NCBI RefSeq assembly: GCF_051014445.1
Contig: NW_027488366.1
Coordinates: forward strand, 27,174,001 to 27,238,000
Direction: 5' to 3'
Length of the DNA stretch: 64,000 nt
Source of the DNA: Colletes latitarsis
Lineage: Eukaryota; Arthropoda; Insecta; Hymenoptera; Colletidae
Below are positions 12,101 through 25,910 of this stretch, one piece after another. The position numbers and the translations under genes were made by a program. The notes under the pieces were generated by a model that ran no database searches, was not told where the DNA came from, and was given only the letters and a program-made list of their open reading frames with translations. Each line of letters opens with the position of its first letter. Positions within the stretch are counted from its first letter, which is position 1.

Positions 12101-15100
12101 GAAAGTATGTGTCTGATGTGTGAAAATCCCAGGCCTAACCTAGACCTAACATGCGTTATCCTCAAAAATATTGATCGAAACCTGGTTTAATCGACTGTTT
12201 CAGTGTGGTATCACATTACTACGTGACCCAAACCAGAAAAAACCCAGAATCTGTGCAACAAGTGTGTGAAAAACCCGAAAGAATGAGCCTGATGAGGGCG
12301 AATCCCAGACCTATCCCAGATCTAACTTGCGTTATCCTCTAAAATATTGATCGGAACCAGGTTTAATTGACTGTTTCAGCGTGGTACCACATTACTACGT
12401 GATACAATCCAGAAACAGCCCAGGATCTAGCCATGAAGTATGAGAAATATGCGAAAGTATGAGCCTGATGAGGGCAAATCCTAGACCTAACCCAAACCTA
12501 ACTTGCATTATCCTCTAAGATATCGATCGAAACCTGGTTTAATTGATTGTTTCAGTGTGGTCCCACATTACTACGTGATCCAAACCAGAAAAAACTCAGT
12601 ATCCGTTCAACAAGTATGTGAAGAATGCGAAAGTGTGAGTCTGATGTGTGAAAATCCCAGGCCTAACCTAGACCTAACATGGTGTAACCTCTAAAATATT
12701 GGTCGTATCCAGGTTTAATTGACTGCTTCAGTGAGGTACCACTTTTCTACGTGATCCAAAGCAGAAAACCCTCGATCAGGTCAACACGCATGTTAAAACT
12801 GCGAAAGTATGAGCCTGATGAGGGCAAATCCCAGACCTATCCCAGACCTAACATGCGTTATCCTCAAAAATATTAATCGAAACCAGGTTTAGTCGACTGT
12901 TTCAGTGTGGTACCACATTACTGCGTGATCCAATCCAGTAAAAACCCAGGATCCGTTCAACAAGTTTGTGAAGAATGCGAAAGTATGAGTCTGATGAGTG
13001 AAAATCCCAGGCCTAACCTAGACCTAACATGCGTTATCCTCAAAAATATTGATCCAAACCAGGTTTAATCGACTGTTTCAGTGTGGTACCACATTACTAC
13101 GTGATCCAAACCAGAAAAAACCCTCGATCAGGTCAACATGCATGTTAAAACTGCGGAAGCATGAGCCTGATGAGGGCGAACCCCAGACCTATCCCAGACC
13201 TAACTTGCGTTATCCTCTAAAATATTGATCGAAACCAGGTTTAATTGATTGTTTCAGCGTGGTACCACATTACTACGTGATACAATCCAGAAACAGACCA
13301 GGATCTAGCCATGAAGTATGAGTAATATTCGAATGTATGAGCCTGATGAGGGCAAATCCTAGACCTAACCCAAACCTAACATGCGTTATCCTCTAAAATA
13401 TTTATCAGGACCAGGTTTAATTGAATGTTTCAGTGTGGTACCACATTACTACGTGAACCAAACCAGAAAATACCCAGGATCCGTTCAACAAGTATGTGAA
13501 GAATGCGAAAGTATGAGTCTGATGAGTGAAAATCCCAGGGCTAACCTAGACCTAACATGCGTTATCCTCTAAAATATTTATCCAGACCAGGTTTCATTGA
13601 ATGTTTCAGCGTGGTACCACATTACTACGTGATCCAATCCAGAAATAGCCCAGGATCTAGCCATGAAGTATGAGATATATGCGAAAGAATGAGCCTGATG
13701 AGAGCAAATCCCAGACCTGTCCCAGACCTAACATGCGTTATCTTCTAAAATATTGATCGAAACCAGGTTTAATCGACTGTTTCAGTGTGGTACCACATTA
13801 CTACGTGATCCAAACCAGAAAAAACCCAGGATCAGTTCAACAATTATATGGAAAACGCGTTCGTATGAGCCTGATGAGGGCGAATCCCAGACCTATCTCA
13901 GACCTATCTTGCGTTATCCTCTAAAATATTGATCCAAACCAGGTTTAATTGACAGTTTCAGTGTGGTACCACATTACTACGATATCCAATCCAGAAATAG
14001 CCCAGGATCTAGCCATGAAGTATGAGAAATATACGAAAGCATGAGCCTGACGAGGGCAAATCCTAGAACTGACCCAGACCTAACATGCGTTATCCTCTAA
14101 AATATTTATCATGACCAGGTTTAATTGATTGTTTCACTGTGGTCCCACATTACTACGTGATCCAAACCAGAAAAAACCCAGGATCCGTTCAACAAGTATG
14201 TGAAGAATGCGAAAGTATGAGTCTGATGAGTGAAAATCCCAGGCCTAACCTAGACCTAACATGCGTTATCCTCAAAAATATTGATCGAAACCTGGTTTAA
14301 TCGACTGTTTCAGTGTGGTACCACATTACTACGTGACCCAAACCAGAAAAAACTCAGGATCTGTTCAACAAGTATGTGAAAAACGCGAAAGTATGAGCCT
14401 GATGAGGGCGAATCCCAGACCTATCCCAGACCTAACTTGCGTTATCCTCTAAAATATTGATCGAAACCAGGTTTAATCGACTGTTTCAGTGTGGTACTAC
14501 ATTGCTACGTGATCCAAACCAGAAAAAACCCAGTATCAGTTCAACAAGTATGTGAAAAACGCGAAAGTATGAGCCTGATGAGGGCGAATCCCAGACCTAT
14601 CCCAGGCCTAACTTGCGTTATCCTCTAAAATATTGATCCAAACCAGGTTTAATTGACAGTTTCAGTGTGGTGCCACGTTACTACGAGATCCAAACCAGAA
14701 ATAGCCCAGGGTCTAGCCATGAAGTATGAGAAATATGCGAAAGCATGAGCCTGATGAGGGCAAATCCTAGACCTAACCTAGGCCTAACATGAATTATTCT
14801 CTAAAATATTGATCGAAACCAGGTTTAATTGATTGGTTCAGCGTGGTCCCACATTACTACGTGATCCAAACCAGAAAAAACCCAGGATCCGTTCAACAAG
14901 TATGTGAAGAATGCGAAAGTATGAGTCTGATGAGTGAAAATCCCAGGCCTAACCTAGACCTAACATGCGTTATCCTCAAAAATATTGATCGAAACCTGGT
15001 TTAATCGACTGTTTCAGTGTGGTACCTCATTACTATGTGATCCAAACCAGAAAATATCCCAGGATCTGTTCAACGAGTATGTGGAAAACGCGTTAGTATG

Positions 15101-17282
15101 AGCCTGATGAGGGCGAATCCCAGACCTATCTCAGACCTAACTTGCGTTATCCTCTAAAATATTTATCCAGACCAGGTTTCATTGAATGTTTCAGCGTGGT
15201 ACCACATTACTACGTGATCCAATCCAGAAATAGCCCAGGATCTAGCCGTGAAGTATGAGATATATGCGAAAGTATGAGCCTGATGAGGGCAAATCCCAGA
15301 CCCATCCCAGACATAACATGCGTTATCCTCAAAAATATTAATCGAAACCAGGTTTAGTCGACTGTTTCAGTGTGGTCCCACATTACTACGTGATCCAAAC
15401 CAGAAAAAACCCAGGATCCGTTCAACAAGTATGTGAAGAATGCGAAAGTATGAGTCTGATGAGTGAAAATCCCAGGCCTAACCTAGACCTAACATGCGTT
15501 ATCCTCAAAAATATTGATCGAAACCTGGTTTAATCGACTGTTTCAGTTTGGTACCACATTACTACGTGACCCAAACCAGAAAAAACTCAGGATCTGTTCA
15601 ACAAGTATGTGAAAAACGCGAAAGTATGAGCCTGATGAGGGCGAATCCCAGACCTATCCCGGACCTAACATGCGTTATCTTCTAAAATATTGATCGAAAC
15701 CAGGTTTAATCGACTGTTTCAGTGTGGTACCACATTACTACGTGATCCAAACCAGAAAAAACCCAGGATCAGTTCAACAAGTATGTGGTAAACGCGTTAG
15801 TATGAGCCTGATGAGGGCGAATCCCAGACCTATCTCAGACCTAACTTGCGTTATCCTCTAAAATATTGATCGAAACCAGGTTTAATTGACTGTTTCAGCG
15901 TGGTACCACATTACTACGTGATCCAATTCAGAAATAGCCCAGGATCTAGGCATGAAGTATGAGAAATATGCGAAAGTATGAGCCTGACGAGGGCAAATCC
16001 TAGACCTAACCCAGACCTACCATGCGTTATCCTCTAAAATATTTATCATGACCAGGTTTAATTGATTGTTTCAGTGTGGTCCCACATTACTACGTGATCC
16101 AAACCAGAAAAAACCCAGGATCCGTTCAACAAGTATGTGAAGAATGCGAAAGTATGAGTCTGATGAGTGAAAATCCCACGCCTAACCTAGACCTAACATG
16201 CATTATCCTCAAAAATATTGATCGAAACCTGGTTTAATCGACTGTTTCAGTGTGGTACCATATTACTACGTGACCCAAAGCAGAAAAAACCCAGGATCTG
16301 TTCAACAAGTATGTGAAAAACGCGAAAGTATGAGCCTGATGAGGGCAAATCCCAGACATATCCCAGACCTAACTTGCGTTATCCTCTAAAATATTGATCC
16401 AAACCAGGATTAATTGACTGTTTCTGTGTGGTACCACATTACTACGTGATCCAAACCAGAAATAGCCCAGGCTCTAGCCATGAAGTATGAGAAATATGCG
16501 AAAGTATGAGCCTGATGAGAGCAAATCCCAGACCTAACCTAGACCTAACATGAATTATTCTCTAAAATATTGATCGAAACCAGGTTTAATTGACTGTTTC
16601 AGTGTGGTACCACATTACTACGTGATCCAAACAAGAAATAGCCCAGGATCTAGCCATGAAGTATGAGAAATATGCGAAAGTATGAGCCTGATGAGAGCAA
16701 ATCCCAGACCTAACCTAGACCTAACATGAATTATTCTCTAAAATATTGATCAAAACTAGGTTTAATTGACTGTTTCAGTGTGGTACCACATTACTACGTG
16801 ATCCAATCCAGAAACTGCCCAGGATCTAGCCATGAAGAATGAGAAATATGCGAAAGTATGACCCTGATGAAGGCAAATCCCAGGCCTAACCTAGACTTAA
16901 CATGCGTTGTCCTCTAAAATATTGATGGAAACCAGGTTTAATTGACTGTTTCAGTGTTGTACCACATTACTACGTGATCCAAACCAGAAGAAACCCAGGA
17001 TCTGTTCAACAAGTATGTGAAAAACGCGAAAGTATGAGCCTGATGAGGGCAAATCCTAGACCTAACCCAAACCTAACATGCGTTATCCTCTAAAATATTG
17101 ATCGAAACCAGGTTTAATCGACTGTTTCAGTGTGGTACTACATTGCTACGTGATCCAAACCAGAAAAAACCCAGTATCAGTTCAACAAGTATGTGAAAAA
17201 CGCGAAAGTATGAGCCTGATGAGGGCAAATCCCAGACCTAACCTAGACCTAACATGCGTTATCCTCTAAAATATTGAGCGAA

Positions 17283-19357
17283 ACCAGGTTTAATTGACAG
17301 TTTCAGTGTGGTGCCACGTTACTACGAGATCCAAACCAGAAATAGCCCAGGGTCTAGCCATGAAGTATGAGAAATATGCGAAAGCATGAGCCTGATGAGG
17401 GCAAATCCTAGACCTAACCTAGGCCTAACATGAATTATTCTCTAAAATATTGATCGAAACCAGGTTTAATTGATTGGTTCAGCGTGGTCCCACATTACTA
17501 CGTGATCCAAACCAGAAAAAACCCAGGATCCGTTCAACAAGTATGTGAAGAATGCGAAAGTATGAGTCTGATGAGTGAAAATCCCAGGCCTAACCTAGAC
17601 CTAACATGCGTTATCCTCAAAAATATTGATCGAAACCTGGTTTAATCGACTGTTTCAGTGTGGTACCTCATTACTATGTGATCCAAACCAGAAAACAACC
17701 CAGGATCTGTTCAACGAGTATGTGGAAAACGCGTTAGTATGAGCCTGATGAGGGCGAATCCCAGACCTATCTCAGACCAAACTTGCGTTATCCTCTAAAA
17801 TATTTATCCAGACCAGGTTTCATTGAATGTTTCAGCGTGGTACCACATTACTACGTGATCCAATCCAGAAATAGCCCAGGATCTAGCCGTGAAGTATGAG
17901 ATATATGCGAAAGTATGAGCCTGATGAGGGCAAATCCCAGACCCATCCCAGACATAACATGCGTTATCCTCAAAAATATTAATCGAAACCAGGTTTAGTC
18001 GACTGTTTCAGTGTGGTCCCACATTACTACGTGATCCAAACCAGAAAAAACCCAGGATCCGTTCAACAAGTATGTGAAGAATGCGAAAGTATGAGTCTGA
18101 TGAGTGAAAATCCCAGGCCTAACCTAGACCTAACATGCGTTATCCTCAAAAATATTGATCGAAACCTGGTTTAATCGACTGTTTCAGTGTGGTACCACAT
18201 TACTACGTGACCCAAACCAGAAAAAACTCAGGATCTGTTCAACAAGTATGTGAAAAACGCGAAAGTATGAGCCTGATGAGGGCGAATCCCAGACCTATCC
18301 CAGACCTAACTTGCGTTATCCTCTAAAATATTGATCCAAACCAGGTTTAATTGACAGTTTCAGTGTGGTGCCACGTTACTACGAGATCCAAACCAGAAAT
18401 AGCCCAGGGTCTAGCCATGAAGTATGAGAAATATGCGAAAGCATGAGCCTGATGAGGGCAAATCCTAGACCTAACCTAGGCCTAACATGAATTATTCTCT
18501 AAAATATTGATCGAAACCAGGTTTAATTGATTGGTTCAGCGTGGTCCCACATTACTACGTGATCCAAACCAGAAAAAACCCAGGATCCGTTCAACAAGTA
18601 TGTGAAGAATGCGAAAGTATGAGTCTGATGAGTGAAAATCCCAGGCCTAACCTAGACCTAACATGCGTTATCCTCAAAAATATTGATCGAAACCTGGTTT
18701 AATCGACTGTTTCAGTGTGGTACCTCATTACTATGTGATCCAAACCAGAAAATATCCCAGGATCTGTTCAACGAGTATGTGGAAAACGCGTTAGTATGAG
18801 CCTGATGAGGGCGAATCCCAGACCTATCTCAGACCTAACTTGCGTTATCCTCTAAAATATTTATCCAGACCAGGTTTCATTGAATGTTTCAGCGTGGTAC
18901 CACATTACTACGTGATCCAATCCAGAAATAGCCCAGGATCTAGCCGTGAAGTATGAGATATATGCGAAAGTATGAGCCTGATGAGGGCAAATCCCAGACC
19001 CATCCCAGACATAACATGCGTTATCCTCAAAAATATTAATCGAAACCAGGTTTAGTCGACTGTTTCAGTGTGGTCCCACATTACTACGTGATCCAAACCA
19101 GAAAAAACCCAGGATCCGTTCAACAAGTATGTGAAGAATGCGAAAGTATGAGTCTGATGAGTGAAAATCCCAGGCCTAACCTAGACCTAACATGCGTTAT
19201 CCTCAAAAATATTGATCGAAACCTGGTTTAATCGACTGTTTCAGTTTGGTACCACATTACTACGTGACCCAAACCAGAAAAAACTCAGGATGTGTTCAAC
19301 AAGTATGTGAAAAACGCGAAAGTATGAGCCTGATGAGGGCGAATCCCAGACCTATCC
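17283..19357. repeat. Tandem 6-monomer higher-order repeat, two copies
   Basis: 17283-18300 and 18340-19357 match at offset 1057 (six monomers), including rare forms such as GTGCCACGTTACTACGAG and the AGACCCATCCCAGACATAAC junction. A third related copy lies at 14640-15925, matching 18338-19623 at offset 3698. This is a local higher-order repeat present three times within 5 kb. Confidence 0.85.
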
Positions 19358-19604
19358 CGGACCTAACATGCGTTATCTTCTAAAATATTGATCGAAACCA
19401 GGTTTAATCGACTGTTTCAGTGTGGTACCACATTACTACGTGATCCAAACCAGAAAAAACCCAGGATCAGTTCAACAAGTATGTGGTAAACGCGTTAGTA
19501 TGAGCCTGATGAGGGCGAATCCCAGACCTATCTCAGACCTAACTTGCGTTATCCTCTAAAATATTGATCGAAACCAGGTTTAATTGACTGTTTCAGCGTG
19601 GTAC

Positions 19605-22600
19605 CACATTACTACGTGATCCAAACCAGAAAAAACCCTCGATCAGGTCAACATGTATGTGAAGAATGCGAAAGTATGAGTCTGGTGAGTGAAAATCCCA
19701 GGCCTAACCTAGACCTAACATGCATCATCCTCAAAAATATTGATCGAAACCAGGTTTAATTGATTGTTTCAGTGTGGTCCCACATTACTCTGTGATCCAA
19801 ACCAGAAAAAACCCAGGATCTGTTCAACAAGTATGTGAAGAATGCGAAAGTATGAGTCTGATGAGTGAAAATCCCACGCCTAACCTAGACCTAACATGCA
19901 TTATCCTCAAAAATATTGATCGAAACCTGGTTTAATCGACTGTTTCAGTGTGGTACCACACTACTACGTGACCCAAACCAGAAAAAACACAGGATCTGTT
20001 CAACAAGTATGTGAAAAACGCGAAAGTATGAGCCTGGTGAGGGCGAACCCCAGACCTATCCCAGACCTAACTTGCGTTATCCTCTAAAATATTGATCGAA
20101 ACCAGGTTTAATTGACTGTTTCAGCGTGGTACCACATTACTACGTGATACAATCCAGAAACAGCCCAGGATCTAGCCATGAAGTATGAGAAATATGCGAA
20201 AGTATGAGCCTGATGAGGGCAAATCCTAAACCTAACCTAGGCCTAACATGAATTATTCTCTAAAATATTGATCGAAACCCGGTTTAATTGATTGGTTCAG
20301 CGTGGTCTCACATTACTACGTGATGCAAACCAGAAAAAACCCAGGATCCGATCAGCAAGTATGTGAAGAATGCGAAAGTATGAGTCTGATGAGTGAAAAT
20401 CCCAGGCCTAACCTAGACCTAACATGGTGTAACCTCTAAAATATTGGTCGTATCCAGGTTTAATTGACTGCTTCAGTGAGGTACCACTTTTCTACGTGAT
20501 CCAAAGCAGAAAACCCTCGATCAGGTCAACACGCATGTTAAAACTGCGAAAGTATGAGCCTGATGAGGGCAAATCCCAGACCTATCCCAGACCTAACATG
20601 CGTTATCCTCAAAAATATTAATCGAAACCAGGTTTAGTCGACTGTTTCAGTGTGGTACCACATTACTACGTGATACAATCCAGAAACAGCCCATGATCTA
20701 GCCATGAAGTATGAGAAATATGCGAAAGTGTGAGCCTGATGGGGGCAAATCCCAGACCTAACCTAGACCTAACATGCGTTATCCTCTAAAATATTGATCC
20801 AAACCAGGTTTAATGGACTGTTTCAGTGTGGTACCACACTACTACGTGATCCAAACCAGAAACAAACCAGGATTTGTTCAACAAGTATGTGAAAAACGCG
20901 AAAGTATGAGCCTGATGAGGGCAAATCCCAGACCTATCCCAGACCTAACTTACGTTATCCTCTTAAATATTGAGCGAAACCAGGTTTAATTGACTGTCTC
21001 AGTGTTGTACTTCATTACTACGTGCTGCAATCCAGAAAAGGCCCAGGATCTGTTCAACAAGTATGTGAAAAACGCGAAAGTATGAGCCTGATGAGGGCAA
21101 ATCCCAGACCTATCCCAGACCTAACTTGCGTTATCCTCTAAAATATTGATCGAAACCAGATTTAATTGACTGTTTCAGTGTGGTACCACATTACTGCGTG
21201 ATCCAATCCAGTAAAAACCCAGGATCCGTTCAACAAGTTTGTGAAGAATGCGAAAGTATGAGTCTGATGAGTGAAAATCCCAGGCCTAACCTAGACCTAA
21301 CATGCGTTATCCTCAAAAATATTGATCCAAACCAGGTTTAATCGACTGTTTCAGTGTGGTACCACATTACTACGTGATCCAAACCAGAAAAAACCCTCGA
21401 TCAGGTCTACATGCATGTTAAAACTGCGGAAGCATGAGCCTGATGAGGGCGAACCCCAGACCTATCCCAGACCTAACTTGCGTTATCCTCTAGAATATTG
21501 ATCGAAACCAGGTTTAATTGATTGTTTCAGCGTGGTACCACATTACTACGTGATACAATCCAGAAACAGACCAGGATCTAGCCATGAAGTATGAGTAATA
21601 TGCGAATGTATGAGCCGGATGAGGGCAAATCCTAGACCTAACACAAACCTAACATGCGTTATCCTCTAAAATATTTATCAGGACCAGGTTTAATTGAATG
21701 TTTCAGTGTGGTAACACATTACTACGTGAACCAAACCAGAAAATACCCAGGATCCGTTCAACAAGTATGTGAAGAATGCGAAAGTATGAGTCTGATGAGT
21801 GAAAATCCCAGGGCTAACCTAGACCTAACATGCGTTATCCTCTAAAATATTTATCCAGACCAGGTTTCATTGAATGTTTCAGCGTGGTACCACATTACTA
21901 CGTGATCCAATCCAGAAATAGCCCAGGATCTAGCCATGAAGTATGAGATATATGCGAAAGAATGAGCCTGATGAGAGCAAATCCCAGACCTGTCCCAGAC
22001 CTAACATGCGTTATCTTCTAAAATGTTGATCGAAACCAGGTTTAATCGACTGTTTCAGTGTGGTACCACATTACTACGTGATCCAAACCAGAAAAAACCC
22101 AGGATCAGTTCAACAATTATATGGAAAACGCGTTCGTATGAGCCTGATGAGGGCGAATCCCAGACCTATCTCAGACCTAACTTGCGTTATCCTCTAAAAT
22201 ATTGATCCAAACCAGGTTTAATTGACAGCTTCAGTGTGGTACCACATTACTACGAGATCCAATCCAGAAATAGCCCAGGATCTAGCCATGAAGTATGAGA
22301 AATATGCGAAAGCATGAGCCTGACGAGGGCAAATCCTAGAACTGACCCAGACCTAACATGCGTTATCCTCTAAAATATTTATCATGACCAGGTTTAATTG
22401 ATTGTTTCAGTGTGGTCCCACATTACTACGTGATCCAAACCAGAAAAAACCCAGGATCCGTTCAACAAGTATGTGAAGAATGCGAAAGTATGAGTCTGAT
22501 GAGTGAAAATCCCAGGCCTAACCTAGACCTAACATGCGTTATCCTCAAAAATATTGATCGAAACCTGGTTTAATCGACTGTTTCAGTGTGGTACCACATT

Positions 22601-22703
22601 ACTACGTGACCCAAACCAGAAAAAACTCAGGATCTGTTCAACAAGTATGTGAAAAACGCGAAAGTATGAGCGTGATGAGGGCGAATCCCAGACCTATCCC
22701 AGA
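19605..22703. repeat. Large duplicated satellite block, partner 26643-29741
   Basis: About 3.1 kb (17-18 monomers) recurs at 26643-29741 with offset 7038 (40 monomers). Only scattered substitutions are visible, for example TACATGCATG against AACATGCATG near 21410. It is the longest block pair I could follow. The left edge lies between a TTGACTG and a TGGACTG variant; the right edge lies where TAACATGCG and TAACTTGCG forms diverge. Confidence 0.85.
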
Positions 22704-23939
22704 CCTAACATGCGTTATCTTCTAAAATATTGATCGAAACCAGGTTTAATCGACTGTTTCAGTGTGGTACCACATTACTACGTGATCTAAACCAGAAAAA
22801 ACCCAGGATCAGTTCAACAAGTATGTGGAAAACGCGTTAGTATGAGCCTGATGAGGGCGAATCCCAGACCTATCTCAGACCTAACTTGCGTTATCCTCTA
22901 AAATATTGATCGAAACCAGGTTTAATTGACTGTTTCAGCGTGGTACCACATTACTACGTGATCCAATCCAGAAATAGCCCAGGATCTAGGCATGAAGTAT
23001 GAGAAATATGCGAAAGTATGAGCCTGACGAGGGCAAATCCTAGACCTAACCCAGACCTACCATGCGTTATCCTCTAAAATATTTATCATGACCAGGTTTA
23101 ATTGATTGTTTCAGTGTGGCCCCACATTACTACGTGATCCAAACCAGAAAAAACCCAGGATCCGTTCAACAAGTATGTGAAGAATGCGAAAGTATGAGTC
23201 TGATGAGTGAAAATCCCACGCCTAACCTAGACCTAACATGCATTATCCTCAAAAATATTGATCGAAACCTGGTTTAATCGACTGTTTCAGTGTGGTACCA
23301 TATTACTACGTGACCCAAAGCAGAAAAAACCCAGGATCTGCTCAACAAGTATGTGAAAAACGCGAAAGTATGAGCCTGATGAGGGCAAATCCCAGACCTA
23401 TCCCAGACCTAACTTGCGTTATCCTCTAAAATATTGATCCAAACCAGGTTTAATTGACTGTTTCTGTGTGGTACCACATTACTACGTGATCCAAACCAGA
23501 AATAGCCCAGGATCTAGCCATGAAGTATGAGAAATATGCGAAAGTATGAGCCTGATGAGAGCAAATCCCAGACCTAACCTAGACCTAACATGAATTATTC
23601 TCTAAAATATTGATCGATACCAGGTTTAATTGACTGTTTCAGTGTGGTACCACATTACTACGTGATCCAAACAAGAAATAGCCCAGGATCTAGCCATGAA
23701 GTATGAGAAATATGCGAAAGTATGAGCCTGATGAGAGCAAATCCCAGACCTAACCTAGACCTAACATGAATTATTCTCTAAAATATTGATCAAAACCAGG
23801 TTTAATTGACTGTTTCAGTGTGGTACCACATTACTACGTGATCCAAACCAGAAGAAACCCAGGATCTGTTCAACAAGTATGTGAAAAACGCGAAAGTATG
23901 AGCCTGCTGAGGGCAAATCCCAGACCTATCCCAGACCTA

Positions 23940-25910
23940 ACTTGCGTTATCCTCTAAAATATCGAACGAAACCAGGTTCAATTGACTGTTTCAGCGTGGT
24001 ACCACATTACTACGCGATACAATCCAGAAACAGCCCAGGATCTAGCCATGAAGTATGAGAAGTATGCGAATGTATGAGCCTGATGAGGGCAAATCCTAGA
24101 CCTAACCCAAACCTAACATGCGTTATCCTCTAAAATATTTATCAAGACCAGGTTTGATTGAATGTTTCAGTGTGGTACCACATTACTACGTGATCCAAAC
24201 CAGAAAATACCCAGGATCCGTTCAACAAGTATCTGAAGAATGCGAAGGTATGAGTCTGATGAGTGAAAATCCCAGGGCTAACCTAGACCTAACATGCGTT
24301 ATCCTCTAAAATATTTATCCAGACCAGGTTTCATTGAATGTTTCAGCGTGGTACCACATAACTACGTGACCCAAACCAGAAAAAACCCAGGATCTGTTCA
24401 ACAAGTATGTCAAAAACGCGAAAGTATGAGCCTGCTGAGGGCAAATCCCAGACCTATCCCAGACCTAACTTACGTTATCCTCTAAAATATTGATCCAAAC
24501 CAGGTTTAATTGACAGTTTCAGTGTGGTACCACATTACTACGAGATCCAAACCAGAAATAGCCCAGGATCTAGCCATGAAGTATGAGAAATATGCGAAAG
24601 TATGAGCCTGATGAGGGCAAATCCTAAACCTAACCTAGGCCTAACATGAATTATTCTCTAAAATATTGATCGAAACCCGGTTTAATTGATTGGTTCAGCG
24701 TGGTCCCACATTACTACGTGATGCAAACCAGAAAAAACCCAGGATCCGATCAGCAAGTATGTGAAGAATGCGAAAGTATGAGTCTGATGAGTGAAAATCC
24801 CAGGCCTAACCTAGACCTAACATGCGTTATCCTTAAAAATATTGATCCAAACCAGGTTTAATTGATTGGTTCAGTGTGGTACCACACTACTACGTGATCC
24901 AAACAAGAAAAAACCCTGGATCTGTTCAACAAGTATGTGAAAAATGCGAAAGTATGACCCTGATGAGGGCAAATCCCAGACCTATCCCAGTCATAACTTG
25001 CGTTGTCCTCTAAAATATTGATGGAAACCAGATTCCATTGACTGTTTCAGTGTGGTACTACATTACTACGTGATGCAATCCAGAAAAAGCCCAAGATCTA
25101 GCCATCAAGTATGAGAAATACGCGAATGAATGAGCCTGATGAAAGCAAATCCCAGACCTAACCTAGAACTAACATGGATTATTCTCTAAAATAATGATCG
25201 AAACCACGTTTAATGGACCGCTTCAGTGTGGTACCACATTGCTACGTGATCCAAACCAGAAAAAACCCAGGATCTCTTCAACAAGGATGTGAAAAACGCG
25301 AAAGTATGAGCCTGATGAGGGCAAATCCTAGACCTAACTCAGACCTAACATGCGTTATCCTCTAAAATAGTGATCGAAACCAGGTTTAATGGACTGTTTC
25401 AGTGTGGTACCACACTACTGCGTCATCCAATCCAGAAAAAACCAAGGATCAGTTCAACAAATATGTGAAAAACGCGAAAGTATGAGCCTGATGAGGGCGA
25501 ATCCTAGACCTATCCCAGACCTAACTTGCGTTGTCCTCTAAAATATTGATGGAAACCAGGTTTAATTGACTGTTTCAGTGTTGTACTTCATTACTACGTG
25601 ATGCAATCCAGAAAAAGGCCTGGATCTAGCCATCAAGTATGAGAACTATGCGAAAGAATGAGCCTGATGAGAGCAAATCCCAGACCTAACCTAGACCTAA
25701 CATGAATTATTCTCTAAAATATTGATCGAAACCAGGTTCAATGGACTGTTTCAGTGTGGTACCACATTGCTACGTGATCCAAACCAGAAAAAACCCAGGA
25801 TCAGTTCAACAAGTATGTGAAAAACGTGAAAGTACGAGCCTGATGAGGGCGAATCCCAGACCTATCCCAGACCTTACTTGCGTTATCCTCTAAAATATTG
25901 ATCGAAACCA
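23940..25910. repeat. Duplicated satellite segments, partner 32564-34006
   Basis: 23940-24467 matches 32564-33091 (offset 8624 = 49 monomers). 25010-25910 matches 33106-34006 (offset 8096 = 46 monomers). The second copy is therefore the first with exactly three monomers (528 bp) missing in between, as expected from unequal exchange or looping-out in register. Confidence 0.8.

Noticed and set aside
20270..20300. Possible CENP-B box around CGAAACCCGG
   Set aside because: The order and spacing of the TTCG and CGGG halves do not match the CENP-B box consensus on either strand.
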